A DNA stretch of 64,000 bases from contig CAKPEV010000003.1 of the NCBI GenBank assembly GCA_934149405.1, positions 124,001 to 188,000 of the forward strand. Reading direction: 5' to 3'. The stretch is from an uncultured Clostridia bacterium (GTDB taxonomy: Bacteria > Bacillota > Clostridia > TANB77 > UBA1234). Of this stretch, positions 54,823 to 63,559 are shown one piece after another; position 1 is the stretch's first letter, and each line of letters begins with the position of its first letter. Made by a program: the position numbers and the translations under genes. The notes under the pieces are model-generated. The model made no database searches and was not told where the DNA came from. It saw nothing but the letters and a program-made list of their open reading frames with translations.

Positions 54823-56050
54823 ATGCAAATACTTGAAATTGCTGAAAAGATTGAAAAATCAGGTGGAAAGTTGTATATGGTTGGTGGTGCCGTGCGTGAT
54901 AAGTTTATGGGCATTGTGCCAAAGGATTATGACTTTTGTGTTACAGGAATGGAGGCAGAAGAGTTTAGTAGTCTATTTCCAGATGCTAAAATTAGAGGCA
55001 AATCATTCCCTGTATTTGACTTAGAAAATTGTGAGTTTGCACTTGCAAGAATTGATAGAAAAGTCTCTAGTGGGCATAAAGGTTTTGATATAGAATCTAA
55101 CAAAAAAATAACTATAGAAGAGGATTTAAGACGAAGAGACGTAACGATTAATAGTATAGCAATTGATGTTTTAAGCAATGACGTAGTTGATCCGTATAAT
55201 GGTGTGCAAGATATAAAAAATAAGCTGTTAAGAGCTACTAGTGAAGCCTTTTCGGAGGATCCCTTGAGAGTGTACAGAGTTGCAAAACTTTCAGCGAGAT
55301 TTGACTTTGAAGTAGAAAAAAACACACTTGAGATGATGAAAAGTTTGAGAGATGAGCTAAGAACTTTGCCAAACGAAAGAATATATGCGGAATTGTGCGA
55401 TGCACTTTCGTCTAATAAGCCAAGTAGATTTTTTGATGTTCTTAGAGACGCAAATTGTTTAGATGTACATTTTAAAGAAATATACGATTTGATTGGCGTA
55501 GAGCAACCTATCGAGCATCATCCTGAAGGAGATGCATATAATCATTCTATGGAAGTTTTAGATAGAGCTTCTAAAAGGACAAATGATATTGTGGTAAGGT
55601 TTGCTGCACTTGTTCATGATTTACGGTAAGGCTAAAACGCCTAAAGATGAATGGCCACATCATTATTCACATGATAAAATCGGAGATAAAGTTGTGGCAG
55701 AAATGTGTAATAGATTGCAATTGCCAAATGATTTCAAAAAGGCAGGAATGCTTTCAGCAAGGGAACATATGAGAGCATCTCTATTTGAAGAGATGAGAGC
55801 TTCTAAGAAAGTTGATTTTATTTCGGCGAATTATAGAACGAGATTAGGATTATATGGTCTAGAAGTAATAGTAAATTCGGATAAGGTACGTGAGAAAGAT
55901 ATCAAATTTGCTGATTTAGGAATGCAAATGATAAATGAAGTAAATGGAAAAAACATAATAGATAGAGATAATTTTGAAAAAGTAAAAGAAGAGATTAGGG
56001 CTAATCGAATAAAATGGATTAAAGAAAAGGAGAAAGAGAATGGATTATAA
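54823..56050 (+). CDS. cca: CCA-adding tRNA nucleotidyltransferase (HD type), needs +1 recoding at CGG 55624
   Basis: A 408-residue enzyme that adds or repairs the 3' CCA of tRNA. The head domain has MVGGAVRDKFMGIVPKDYDF (about 20-39), RRRDVTINSIAID and DPLRVYRVAKLSARF. The first frame reaches FAALVHDL, CGG (55624-55626), TAA. Skipping the C gives GGT and the HD signature HDLGKAKTPKDEWPHH, and the tail continues to 56050. The HD motif is broken exactly at the shift, so only the recoded product carries it. GGGGGAG sets ATG 54823. The end overlaps argS by 11 bases. Confidence 0.9.
55624..55626 (+). other. CGG +1 recoding site 6 (CCA-adding enzyme)
   Basis: TTA CGG TAA in the incoming frame; the very next codon is a stop. 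Dropping the C gives TTA GGT AAG GCT, that is L-G-K-A in HDLGKA. Confidence 0.8.
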
Positions 56051-57737
56051 AATTGAAATTGCGAAAAAACTTAATGAGATAACAAACATAGATGTGAATG
56101 AGCTTGCTAGTTTTTTAGAGATTCCACCAGATACAACACTTGGAGATTATGCATTCCCATGCTTTAAGCTTGCAAAAGAATTAAAGAAAGCTCCACCAGT
56201 AATTGCAAATGAGATAAAAGAAAAATTAAAACCAGACGAAGTAATAGAAAAAATTAATGTTGTTGGAGGATATTTAAATATCTTTGTTAATAAAGAGGGT
56301 TTTGTTAAATCAGTAATTAGTGAAGCTCTAGAAAAAGGTGAGGATTTTGGAAAAAGCAATATTGGAAATGGAAAGACTATAGTTATTGATTACTCTTCAC
56401 CAAACATTGCAAAACCATTTCATATTGGACATTTGCGTACAACAGTTATAGGTGGAGCTTTATACAAAATGTATAAGTTTTTAGGATATAACGTTGTTGG
56501 AATTAATCATCTAGGCGATTGGGGCATGGGTGTTTGCAAAACAATTGCTGGGTATGAGATGTGGAAAGATGAATATGATTTTTCTGTTGATCCAATAAAG
56601 TCAATATTAGCTATTTATGTAAGATTCAATAAGTTAGAAAAAGAAGACGAAAGTATAAAAGAACTTGCAAGAAATGCGTTAATCAGACTTGAAAATGGCG
56701 ATGAAGAAGTTAAAAAGATTTGGAAATGGATTATAGATATAAGCTTAGAAAATTACAAGAAGATTTATACGTTAATGGATTGTCATTTTGATTCATGGAA
56801 CGGTGAAGCTTTTTATAATGATAAGATGGACAGAGTAATTAAAGAGCTTGAGGAAAAGCATTTGTTAGTAGATAGTGAAGGCGCTAAGGTTGTAATGATG
56901 CCAGATAATATGCCACCATGCATAATAATAACATCTGCTGGAACTACAATATATGCAACACGTGATTTAGCAGCTCTTTTATACAGAATAGATACATATC
57001 ATTTTGATAAGGCTTTGTATGTTGTTGGTAGCGAACAATCACTACATTTCAAACAAGTGTTTAAAACATTAGAATTAATGGGATATGAAAAATATGCAAA
57101 AGCATGTGAACACATTTCATTTGGTCTTATCTTGGACGAGAATGGAGAAAAGATTGGTTCAAGAAAAGGAACAGCTATAACACTAGAAGAAATTTTTGAT
57201 GAAGCAATTGAAAAAGCTTTAAAAATAATTGAAGAGAAAAATCCAGATCTAGAAAATAAAGAAGAAGTTGCTAAAATGGTTGGCGTAGGTGCAATTATAT
57301 TTAACGATTTGGCTAATAACAGAGTAAAAGACGAAATCTTCGATTGGAAACAAATATTAAACTTTTCAGGTGAAACAGGTCCATACCTTCAATATACGTA
57401 CGTAAGAACACAAAGTATATTAAGAAATGCCGGTATGGATGTTGATTGCAATATTGATTGTTCAAAATTGTTAGATAATGAAGCTGTTGATGTTGTAAAA
57501 ATGTTATCTAATTTTACAGCAACAGTAATAGCTGGTACAGAAAAGAATGAGCCATCATTAATTTCTAGATATTTAATTGATTTGGCTCAAAGCTTTAGTA
57601 GATTTTATAATGAACATCATATAAATTGTGATGACGAAGAAACTAAAAAAGCAAGACTTGCACTTACAAAATGTGTTGGAAATACTATTAAAACTGGTCT
57701 TAGTATACTTGGTATAAAATGTCCAGAAAAGATGTAA
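56040..57737 (+). CDS. argS: Arginyl-tRNA synthetase
   Basis: A 565-residue class I synthetase that charges tRNA(Arg). The N-terminal Add-1 domain (LASFLEIPPDTTLGDYAFPC, about 20-39) is followed by PFHIGHLRT with the HIGH motif (about 122-130), the KMSKS-equivalent KIGSRKG (about 370) and the C-terminal DALR anticodon domain. The start overlaps the last 11 bases of cca, so the two are translationally coupled. Relevant to the CGG question because it aminoacylates all Arg isoacceptors. Confidence 0.95.
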   Translation: MDYKIEIAKKLNEITNIDVNELASFLEIPPDTTLGDYAFPCFKLAKELKKAPPVIANEIKEKLKPDEVIEKINVVGGYLNIFVNKEGFVKSVISEALEKGEDFGKSNIGNGKTIVIDYSSPNIAKPFHIGHLRTTVIGGALYKMYKFLGYNVVGINHLGDWGMGVCKTIAGYEMWKDEYDFSVDPIKSILAIYVRFNKLEKEDESIKELARNALIRLENGDEEVKKIWKWIIDISLENYKKIYTLMDCHFDSWNGEAFYNDKMDRVIKELEEKHLLVDSEGAKVVMMPDNMPPCIIITSAGTTIYATRDLAALLYRIDTYHFDKALYVVGSEQSLHFKQVFKTLELMGYEKYAKACEHISFGLILDENGEKIGSRKGTAITLEEIFDEAIEKALKIIEEKNPDLENKEEVAKMVGVGAIIFNDLANNRVKDEIFDWKQILNFSGETGPYLQYTYVRTQSILRNAGMDVDCNIDCSKLLDNEAVDVVKMLSNFTATVIAGTEKNEPSLISRYLIDLAQSFSRFYNEHHINCDDEETKKARLALTKCVGNTIKTGLSILGIKCPEKM

Positions 57738-57768
57738 TTAAACTTTTTGAAAATAGAAGGAGGCTTTT

Positions 57769-59007
57769 ATGAGCAGATACGAAGAGATATTGTCAAAATT
57801 AAAAAAACATAATCAAGAACAATTATTAAATTTTTATAATGAACTTGACGAGAATGAGAAAGCGGACTTATTAAATCAAATAGATAAAATTAATTTGGAG
57901 CAGGTTGATGAGCTATATGCTCACAGAAAAGATGCACCGGATGCGAACAAGAAGATAGAGAATATACCTGTTGTGAAAAAAGAAAAATTAAGCGATGCCG
58001 AGAAAAAGGAATACGACGAAATAGGCAAAAAGATAATAAAGGATAAAAGAATTGCAGTTTGTCAAATGGCAGGTGGGCAAGGAACAAGACTTGGACATAA
58101 TGGACCAAAAGGTACATTAATTGTAGATAAAATAAATCCACCTAAGTCAATTTTTGAGTTGTTTGCAGATAAGCTAAAGAAAACGTATGAAACATGCGGA
58201 GTAAAAGTAAGATGGTATGTTATGACAAGCAACGTAAATGATGCTGAGACAAGAAAATTCTTTGAAGATAACAATTACTTTGATTACGGAAAAGAAAATG
58301 TAAAATTCTTTGTACAAGGTGAACTTCCACTTTTAGATGAGAATGGAAAAATTGTACTTAAAGAAAAAGGGAAAGTCTTCATGGCTCCTGATGGAAACGG
58401 CGGAATTTATGAGGCTTTAAGAAAAAATGAAATATTAGAGGAAATGAAAAAAGACGGCATAGATTATTTAGGAATTGGAAATGTAGATAATATTCTAATA
58501 AATATGCTAGATACAATTTTTATAGGCTTGATGGTGAAAAACAATTATGAACTTGCAACAAAGACAACAACAAAAGTTTCACCAGAAGAAAAAGTTGGTG
58601 TTGTGTGCTTGATGGATGGCAAACCAGGTGTAGTTGAGTATACAGAGATAACAGAAGAAATGGCAAATGAAAGAAATGAAGAGGGAGAATTATTATTTGG
58701 TGAGGGCTACTTTGGATGTTCAATTTTTAGTAGAACCTTATTAGAAAGGATAACTGATAAATTATACTTTCATGCGGCATTTAAAAAGAATGAATATGTT
58801 TTGCCAAACGGTAAAATATCTCAAAGTGATGTACCGAACACGTATAAGTTTGAAGCGTTTATTTTTGAAGGATTTAATGTTTCAAAAAATCTACTTGTCT
58901 TGAGTGTAAATAGAAAAGACGAGTTTGCACCAATAAAAAATAGAGAAGGAGTGGACAGTGTCGAAACTGCAGCTGCACTATATAACGAGTTTATAAATAG
59001 AAGTTAA
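57769..59007 (+). CDS. UDPGP-family UTP:sugar-1-phosphate uridylyltransferase
   Basis: A 412-residue protein of the eukaryote-like UDPGP type 1 family (UAP1-like). It makes a UDP-sugar, probably UDP-N-acetylhexosamine, from UTP and sugar 1-phosphate. The nucleotide-binding MAGGQGTRLGHNGPKG lies at about 100-115, followed by APDGNGGIYEAL and GNVDN. The N-terminal 90 residues are helical. GGAGGCTTTT upstream. Sugar specificity cannot be read from the sequence. Confidence 0.85.
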   Translation: MSRYEEILSKLKKHNQEQLLNFYNELDENEKADLLNQIDKINLEQVDELYAHRKDAPDANKKIENIPVVKKEKLSDAEKKEYDEIGKKIIKDKRIAVCQMAGGQGTRLGHNGPKGTLIVDKINPPKSIFELFADKLKKTYETCGVKVRWYVMTSNVNDAETRKFFEDNNYFDYGKENVKFFVQGELPLLDENGKIVLKEKGKVFMAPDGNGGIYEALRKNEILEEMKKDGIDYLGIGNVDNILINMLDTIFIGLMVKNNYELATKTTTKVSPEEKVGVVCLMDGKPGVVEYTEITEEMANERNEEGELLFGEGYFGCSIFSRTLLERITDKLYFHAAFKKNEYVLPNGKISQSDVPNTYKFEAFIFEGFNVSKNLLVLSVNRKDEFAPIKNREGVDSVETAAALYNEFINRS

Positions 59008-59014
59008 AATATAT

Positions 59015-59096
59015 TTAAGATGTACAATATAGAATTGTGAATGCATAGAATGATTTATGTCACTTGCAGAAACTTCTATTTTGTACATCTTTTTAC
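59015..59096 (+). terminator. Long-stem terminator
   Basis: AAGATGTACAA pairs with TTGTACATCTT, with AGAA / TTCT inside, followed by TTTTA. Confidence 0.75.
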
Positions 59097-59175
59097 ATGT
59101 GTAGAAATAAAGTAACATGACGATACAAAAAATAACAGTATAAGTAAAAAAATAACAAATTTATCTTCAAAAGAA

Positions 59176-59205
59176 TTGACATAATTTAAGCCTCAGTGCT
59201 ATAAT
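59176..59205 (+). promoter_or_regulatory. SigA-type promoter of the sigma/anti-sigma operon
   Basis: TTGACA at 59176-59181 and TATAAT at 59200-59205, 18-base spacer, both hexamers perfect. The leader to the ATG is about 60 bases. Confidence 0.8.
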
Positions 59206-59267
59206 GTGTAGCAGGTTACCTAAATTAGATAGATAAATGATAGAACATAAGGAGGGTACGAATAGAA

Positions 59268-59825
59268 ATGTTTGGGCATAATAAAGAAGAAGAATCGGAT
59301 GTAGATAAAATAGGAGTAATGTATGATAAATATAGAATAATGATGTACAGAGAAGCATTTAAAATATTGAAAGATGACGGCCTTGCGGAAGATACAGTAC
59401 ATCAATCATTTTTGAAATTGATGAATAATATAGAAAAGATAGATATACATGAAGAAAATAAAACAAGAAACTTACTAATTATTATTGCTAGAAACACAGC
59501 TATTGATATTTACAAGAAAAGGCTTTACTTAAATCAAAATTCTAATTCGCTTGATTTCGAATTGGGTGAAGATGATGAGGGACCAATTGATTATGTGGAG
59601 CCTTCAAAAATAGTTATCGATAAAGAAACAGTAAGCAAAGTTACAAAGGCGATTGGTGACCTTCCTGAAATTTATAGAGATGTACTTTTGCTTGAAAAAG
59701 TATATGGTAACACAAGAGAAGAAATAGCTGAATTACTAAATATCAGTTATGAAACAACTAAGAAAAGAAGCTTACGAGCAAGAAAGATGCTTGCGGAAGC
59801 TTTGGAGAGAGAGGATCTGAAGTGA
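59268..59825 (+). CDS. ECF sigma factor
   Basis: A 185-residue ECF sigma. Region 2 lies at about 20-90 (AFKILKDDGLAEDTVHQSFLKLM, quoted in part), a linker follows, and region 4 at about 120-180 (LPEIYRDVLLL, then the HTH EEIAELLNISYETTKKRSLRARKML in part). AAGGAGGG upstream. The next gene, 1 base downstream, is a membrane-anchored protein of the anti-sigma type, so the pair is a typical ECF switch. Confidence 0.85.
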   Translation: MFGHNKEEESDVDKIGVMYDKYRIMMYREAFKILKDDGLAEDTVHQSFLKLMNNIEKIDIHEENKTRNLLIIIARNTAIDIYKKRLYLNQNSNSLDFELGEDDEGPIDYVEPSKIVIDKETVSKVTKAIGDLPEIYRDVLLLEKVYGNTREEIAELLNISYETTKKRSLRARKMLAEALEREDLK

Positions 59826-59826
59826 T

Positions 59827-60615
59827 ATGGAAGATAAATTTTTAAATGAAGTACTAGAGAAAATAATCGAAGATGCGGCTAAAATGTATGTTGAAGGAGA
59901 AAACGAAAACATTGACACAAAATTAGAAAATGAGAAAGTAGAATTTTCTGATGTGCATAATGCTAAGATGAAAAAGCTATTCAAAGAAATAAAAAACAGA
60001 GAAAACAAAAAGACTGCAATGTGTGTGGCAAAAAGAGTTGCTATAATAGTATTGTGCGTTATGTTAATAACAGCTGGGCTTGTTGGTACTGTCGAGGCAT
60101 GGAGAAAAGAAGTTATTAAATTTATAATGAAGAGTAATGATAATAATTATATGAGTATTTCTTTTGGAGACGATAATAATTCTGGAGAAACAGAAGAAAA
60201 TAGAGAATTTGAGGAATCGGGAGACGTCTCGGGTGATGTAATAATAAATAAAGAGGATAATACCTACATAATCGATGGAATACATTTTATGTATGTGCCG
60301 GAGGGGTTTGAGTTTGTCAAGAAAAATGAAAGTGGAAAGGCACAATATTATAGTTTTAAGAAAGAAGAGGATAACAAATTAATAAAATTAAAGAAAGAAA
60401 CAATAAGTGACATTGGTAAATTGGTGGATATAGAAGAAGCAAGCAACGAAAAATACACATTTGAAGATAAAGAAGTATTTAAAGTAAAAAAAGGTTCTAG
60501 GGTTTATTATGTTTGGAACGTAGAAAACATCTTATATGGTGTTTGTTCAGATATAGAAGATGAAAAAATTATACTTAAATTTATCGAAAATATAAAAATT
60601 TTGAAAAATATTTAA
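59827..60615 (+). CDS. Membrane-anchored anti-sigma-like protein (DUF4367-like)
   Basis: A 262-residue protein: cytoplasmic N terminus (about 1-75), one membrane helix (about 76-96), an acidic linker and an extracytoplasmic domain that resembles DUF4367 (YVPEGFEFV, YYSFKKEED, VYYVWNVENILYGV). It immediately follows the ECF sigma gene and overlaps its ribosome region. The role as anti-sigma factor is inferred from position and topology. Confidence 0.75.
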   Translation: MEDKFLNEVLEKIIEDAAKMYVEGENENIDTKLENEKVEFSDVHNAKMKKLFKEIKNRENKKTAMCVAKRVAIIVLCVMLITAGLVGTVEAWRKEVIKFIMKSNDNNYMSISFGDDNNSGETEENREFEESGDVSGDVIINKEDNTYIIDGIHFMYVPEGFEFVKKNESGKAQYYSFKKEEDNKLIKLKKETISDIGKLVDIEEASNEKYTFEDKEVFKVKKGSRVYYVWNVENILYGVCSDIEDEKIILKFIENIKILKNI

Positions 60616-60632
60616 AAAATTTGTCCCTTTTT

Positions 60633-60700
60633 CCCCCTTTTATTAGTTATATATATGTGAGTGTAAAAAACATGCACATATACAAACTAATAAAAGGGGG
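60633..60700 (+). promoter_or_regulatory. Long hairpin that covers the ribosome site of the next gene
   Basis: CCCCCTTTTATTAGTT (60633-60648) and AACTAATAAAAGGGGG (60685-60700) form a perfect 16-bp stem. TATATGTG / CACATATA extends it inward. The 3' arm is the ribosome site (AAGGGGG) of the ORF at 60707. The hairpin could act as attenuator or as a translation switch; there is no T-run of a normal terminator. Confidence 0.8.
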
Positions 60701-60706
60701 ATTTAT

Positions 60707-61135
60707 ATGTTGAAAAAGAAGTTGTCGAAGAAGTTTTTTGCATTATTACTTGTTGCAGTATGTTTAGTGGTTGGATCATTATCATTTGCTAGTATGGAGT
60801 GGGATTATTTAATAGACCTAAGTAATGCACTTAGCAAAACCAAAACTACATTAGGAAGAAAAGCATTAGAGTGCTATGGTAGTACAATGGTCGATGGACA
60901 ACTTGGTGCAGGTGTTTGGGTATTGCTTCAAGAAATAGATGAGAGTGGAGACTGGATAACCGTTACTGGCTGGAGTGCATTTGATAGCGAATTTGCACAA
61001 GTTGATGAAATACATGCAGTTGGCACAGGCACATACCAATTACAAGTTTACCACACAGCATATGCAGAAGACGATACAACGTTTTCTAACCCATTAGAAG
61101 GTCAATACAGCTATAGTGTTCAACAAACATATTAA
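60707..61135 (+). CDS. Small secreted protein (DUF6147-like)
   Basis: A 142-residue protein with a strong signal peptide (about 1-28, ending LSFA). The mature part is small, with one Cys and many aromatic and Thr residues, and ends QLQVYHTAYAED...YSYSVQQTY, a beta-rich fold. It resembles secreted DUF6147 proteins of Clostridia. It follows the sigma/anti-sigma pair and is a plausible output of that switch, with translation controlled by the hairpin that holds its ribosome site. Confidence 0.65.
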   Translation: MLKKKLSKKFFALLLVAVCLVVGSLSFASMEWDYLIDLSNALSKTKTTLGRKALECYGSTMVDGQLGAGVWVLLQEIDESGDWITVTGWSAFDSEFAQVDEIHAVGTGTYQLQVYHTAYAEDDTTFSNPLEGQYSYSVQQTY

Positions 61136-61968
61136 TATTTAATTTGGTATCCTCGTGTATATGGTGGATGTTCCTAGACGATTGTTCACCATATATGCGT
61201 TGATATATATTTTCTGCCACACTTAAATAATATATTGGCGTTTAAGGTGAGCAGAAGTTTTCTAACATTAAAAGAAATATCTTACAAAAACAATAAAGTT
61301 ATAATATTTTTATATAAGCCAAGTCTTATAAACAAAAATGATGTTTGAGTGTTATTTATTTTATAAATTCGCAAAAATATCATGTTTTTGTCTGCCAGCT
61401 TGTAAGATGTTTTCTTTTATGTTTTTCCCCGTTTTTGAACATGTTATATTAGAAGAATAAGTTGCGATCCCGATGAAATCATATTTCACGTAATTTAGCT
61501 GTCGAACTTTATATACTTATTTACGATTCCTATATAAAGAACTATTGGCATATATCTTCTATAATGTGTGAGAAAATGTTACAAGAATGAAAGGTGTGGA
61601 AGATAAAAATTATTTGTAAGACTTAAATAATGTATAGGATTTACCCGATTCTATACAATTCTATCTATCCTTTATCAATTTCGTTCAATTGCTTTAAAAC
61701 ATTTGAGCGAACTATTACTTATATAAAACCGTTTATAACTTTATTGTAAATCTTTCTATAAAGAAGATTGCATGCAAAAGCATGTTTAATAAAAGACAAA
61801 GCTCATGATTTTCATGGGCTTTTTTTTGCGCTACGAAAAGAATTATTATGTATATTGCAGAGCTTTATTAGGTATATGACTTTGACAATTTTAGCTTTTT
61901 ATATATCCGAAATCAAAAGTTCTTTTTTTGATGGTTAGTCCATATATATTAGATATCTGGAGGTTGAT
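61136..61968 (+). other. 833-base gap without a recognised gene
   Basis: No open frame with a ribosome site was found. A hairpin at about 61157-61196 (ATATGGTG / CACCATAT) could end the preceding operon. A true terminator lies at 61797-61828. The part between is AT-rich with several small dyads (for example GCATGC AAAA GCATG near 61769). It could encode a small RNA of about 200-300 bases that ends at 61828, but no known RNA family was recognised. Confidence 0.5.
61797..61828 (+). terminator. Rho-independent terminator in the gap
   Basis: AAGCTCATG and CATGGGCTT (one G-T pair) stem with a short loop, then TTTTTTTT. It has no coding gene immediately upstream, which hints at a non-coding transcript. 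Confidence 0.75.
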
Positions 61969-63504
61969 ATGAGAAAGCTTACACTTTTGAAAAATGCTGT
62001 TATCTTAACGGTTACGTCATTTATATTAAGAACTTTTGGAATGGTTGTTAGACTATATGTTTCAAATAAAATTGGTGCTGAGGGAATGGGACTTTATCAG
62101 CTTATTATATCTATTTACGTGCTTGCAAGTACATTTGTTACAGCAGGTGTTAGAACTACAATAATAAGGCTAGTTACAGATGCTATTGCAAGGAGAGAAA
62201 GTAATGGAAATATAAGAAAGATAATGATTAAATCTACGATTATATCTTCGATAGTTTCTGTTTTTGCCATTTTCCTATTTTATTTTCTGGCTGAGCCAAT
62301 AAGTATATATTTTCTTAAAGATGAAAGATGTATTTTGTCCATAAAAATATTAGTCTTAGTATTACCTTTTCTAGCTGTTGAATCTTGTTGTAAAGGATAT
62401 TTTTTAGCTAAGAGAAGAGTTATTTTTAATTCGTTAGCACAACTTTTTGAACAGTTTGTTAGAATAGTATTTTTGTTTATTTTCTTGGAGGTGTGGGGGA
62501 AGAAAAGCCTTGAAAGTGTTTGTATGCTGATAATCTTAAGTGATATGATTTCAGAGTCAGCATCATGCATGTTTGTATATTTTAAATATAGGAAAGAAAC
62601 CAAAAGTTTCAATCCTAAAGGCCATAATGGTTTTAGGCTTTCTGAGTTTTTTGATATATCATTTCCTGTTGCATTAGATAAATACATAACATCAATATTA
62701 AAAACAATAGAAAACATATTAATTCCTAATATGCTTACAATATATACGATGTCACGAGAATTATCGCTTTCACAATTTGGATACCTTAAAGGAATGGCAC
62801 TGCCACTCATATTTTTTCCAGCATCTTTTTTAACTGCTATTTCAACGCTTTTAATGCCAGAAGCGTCTGAGGCGAAGGTTTTAAAACAAACGGGAAAGAT
62901 TACAAAATTAGTTGAGAAGACAATACAGTTTACTTTAGGAGCTGGAATAATAATTGCAATGATATTTTTTGTGTATTCTAAAGAGATTGGTAATGTGTTC
63001 TATAAAACGGATGAAATAGCCTTTTATATAAAATGGTTAGCACCAATAATTCCTTTTATGTATTTAGAAAGTGCTATTTCTGGAATGATGCAAGGACTTA
63101 ATCAACAAAGAAAGGCACTTAAATATAATGTTATAGACTCCACTTTGAGAATTAGTTTAATATTGTTAGTGTTACCGAAATATGGTATCAAAGGTTTTCT
63201 ATTAATAATGTACATAAGCAATATAACAACGTCTATGTTAAATTTAATAAGATTATTAAAAGTTTCAAAAACAAAATTCAATTTCGATTTTTGGCTTTTA
63301 AAACCAGTGTTAGCATCATTTGCTTCCATAGTTTTTGAAGAAATCGTTTTTAAATATATAACGGTTACAAATGTAATATTGAATATAATTTTAAGGATAT
63401 CTGCAATTGCTTTTTCTTATATTGTGTTATTATTCTTATTTGGAATAATCGAGAAGGAGCATATAGAAAAAGTGTTGTATAGAAGAAAAGCTAAATATGT
63501 ATAA
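61969..63504 (+). CDS. SpoVB-like MOP-superfamily flippase
   Basis: A 511-residue polytopic protein with about 14 membrane helices, of the SpoVB/MurJ polysaccharide-exporter group. The N-terminal TFGMVVRLYVSNKIGAEGMG and the central FFPASFLTAISTLLMPEASEA (quoted in part) are typical of SpoVB. Members flip lipid-linked precursors such as lipid II. SpoVB acts in spore cortex synthesis, but close homologues occur in non-spore-formers. CTGGAGG upstream. Confidence 0.85.
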   Translation: MRKLTLLKNAVILTVTSFILRTFGMVVRLYVSNKIGAEGMGLYQLIISIYVLASTFVTAGVRTTIIRLVTDAIARRESNGNIRKIMIKSTIISSIVSVFAIFLFYFLAEPISIYFLKDERCILSIKILVLVLPFLAVESCCKGYFLAKRRVIFNSLAQLFEQFVRIVFLFIFLEVWGKKSLESVCMLIILSDMISESASCMFVYFKYRKETKSFNPKGHNGFRLSEFFDISFPVALDKYITSILKTIENILIPNMLTIYTMSRELSLSQFGYLKGMALPLIFFPASFLTAISTLLMPEASEAKVLKQTGKITKLVEKTIQFTLGAGIIIAMIFFVYSKEIGNVFYKTDEIAFYIKWLAPIIPFMYLESAISGMMQGLNQQRKALKYNVIDSTLRISLILLVLPKYGIKGFLLIMYISNITTSMLNLIRLLKVSKTKFNFDFWLLKPVLASFASIVFEEIVFKYITVTNVILNIILRISAIAFSYIVLLFLFGIIEKEHIEKVLYRRKAKYV

Positions 63505-63559
63505 TATTTGAAAATTTGCTAAAAATACTCTTGATATATAAGATACGGAGGTTTTAAAT

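Noticed and set aside
6782..55626. Plain sequencing or assembly error as full explanation of the split genes
   Set aside because: Not excluded, but disfavoured. All events are the same base (C in the sense direction), lie at a codon boundary before Gly, occur on both strands, and coincide with the only in-frame CGG codons of the AT-rich genes. Random indels would vary in base and phase. Raw reads would decide.
6782..55626. Pseudogenisation of the five split genes
   Set aside because: Sequence downstream of each site keeps all family motifs in one frame with no second defect, and two of the genes (cca, mtaB) belong to core tRNA biology. The PHP gene at 18220, with a stop and truncation, shows what decay looks like here.
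61440..61830. 6S RNA, tmRNA, SRP RNA or RNase P RNA
   Set aside because: No conserved core sequences or long central-bubble hairpin of those RNAs could be recognised; left as an unassigned interval.
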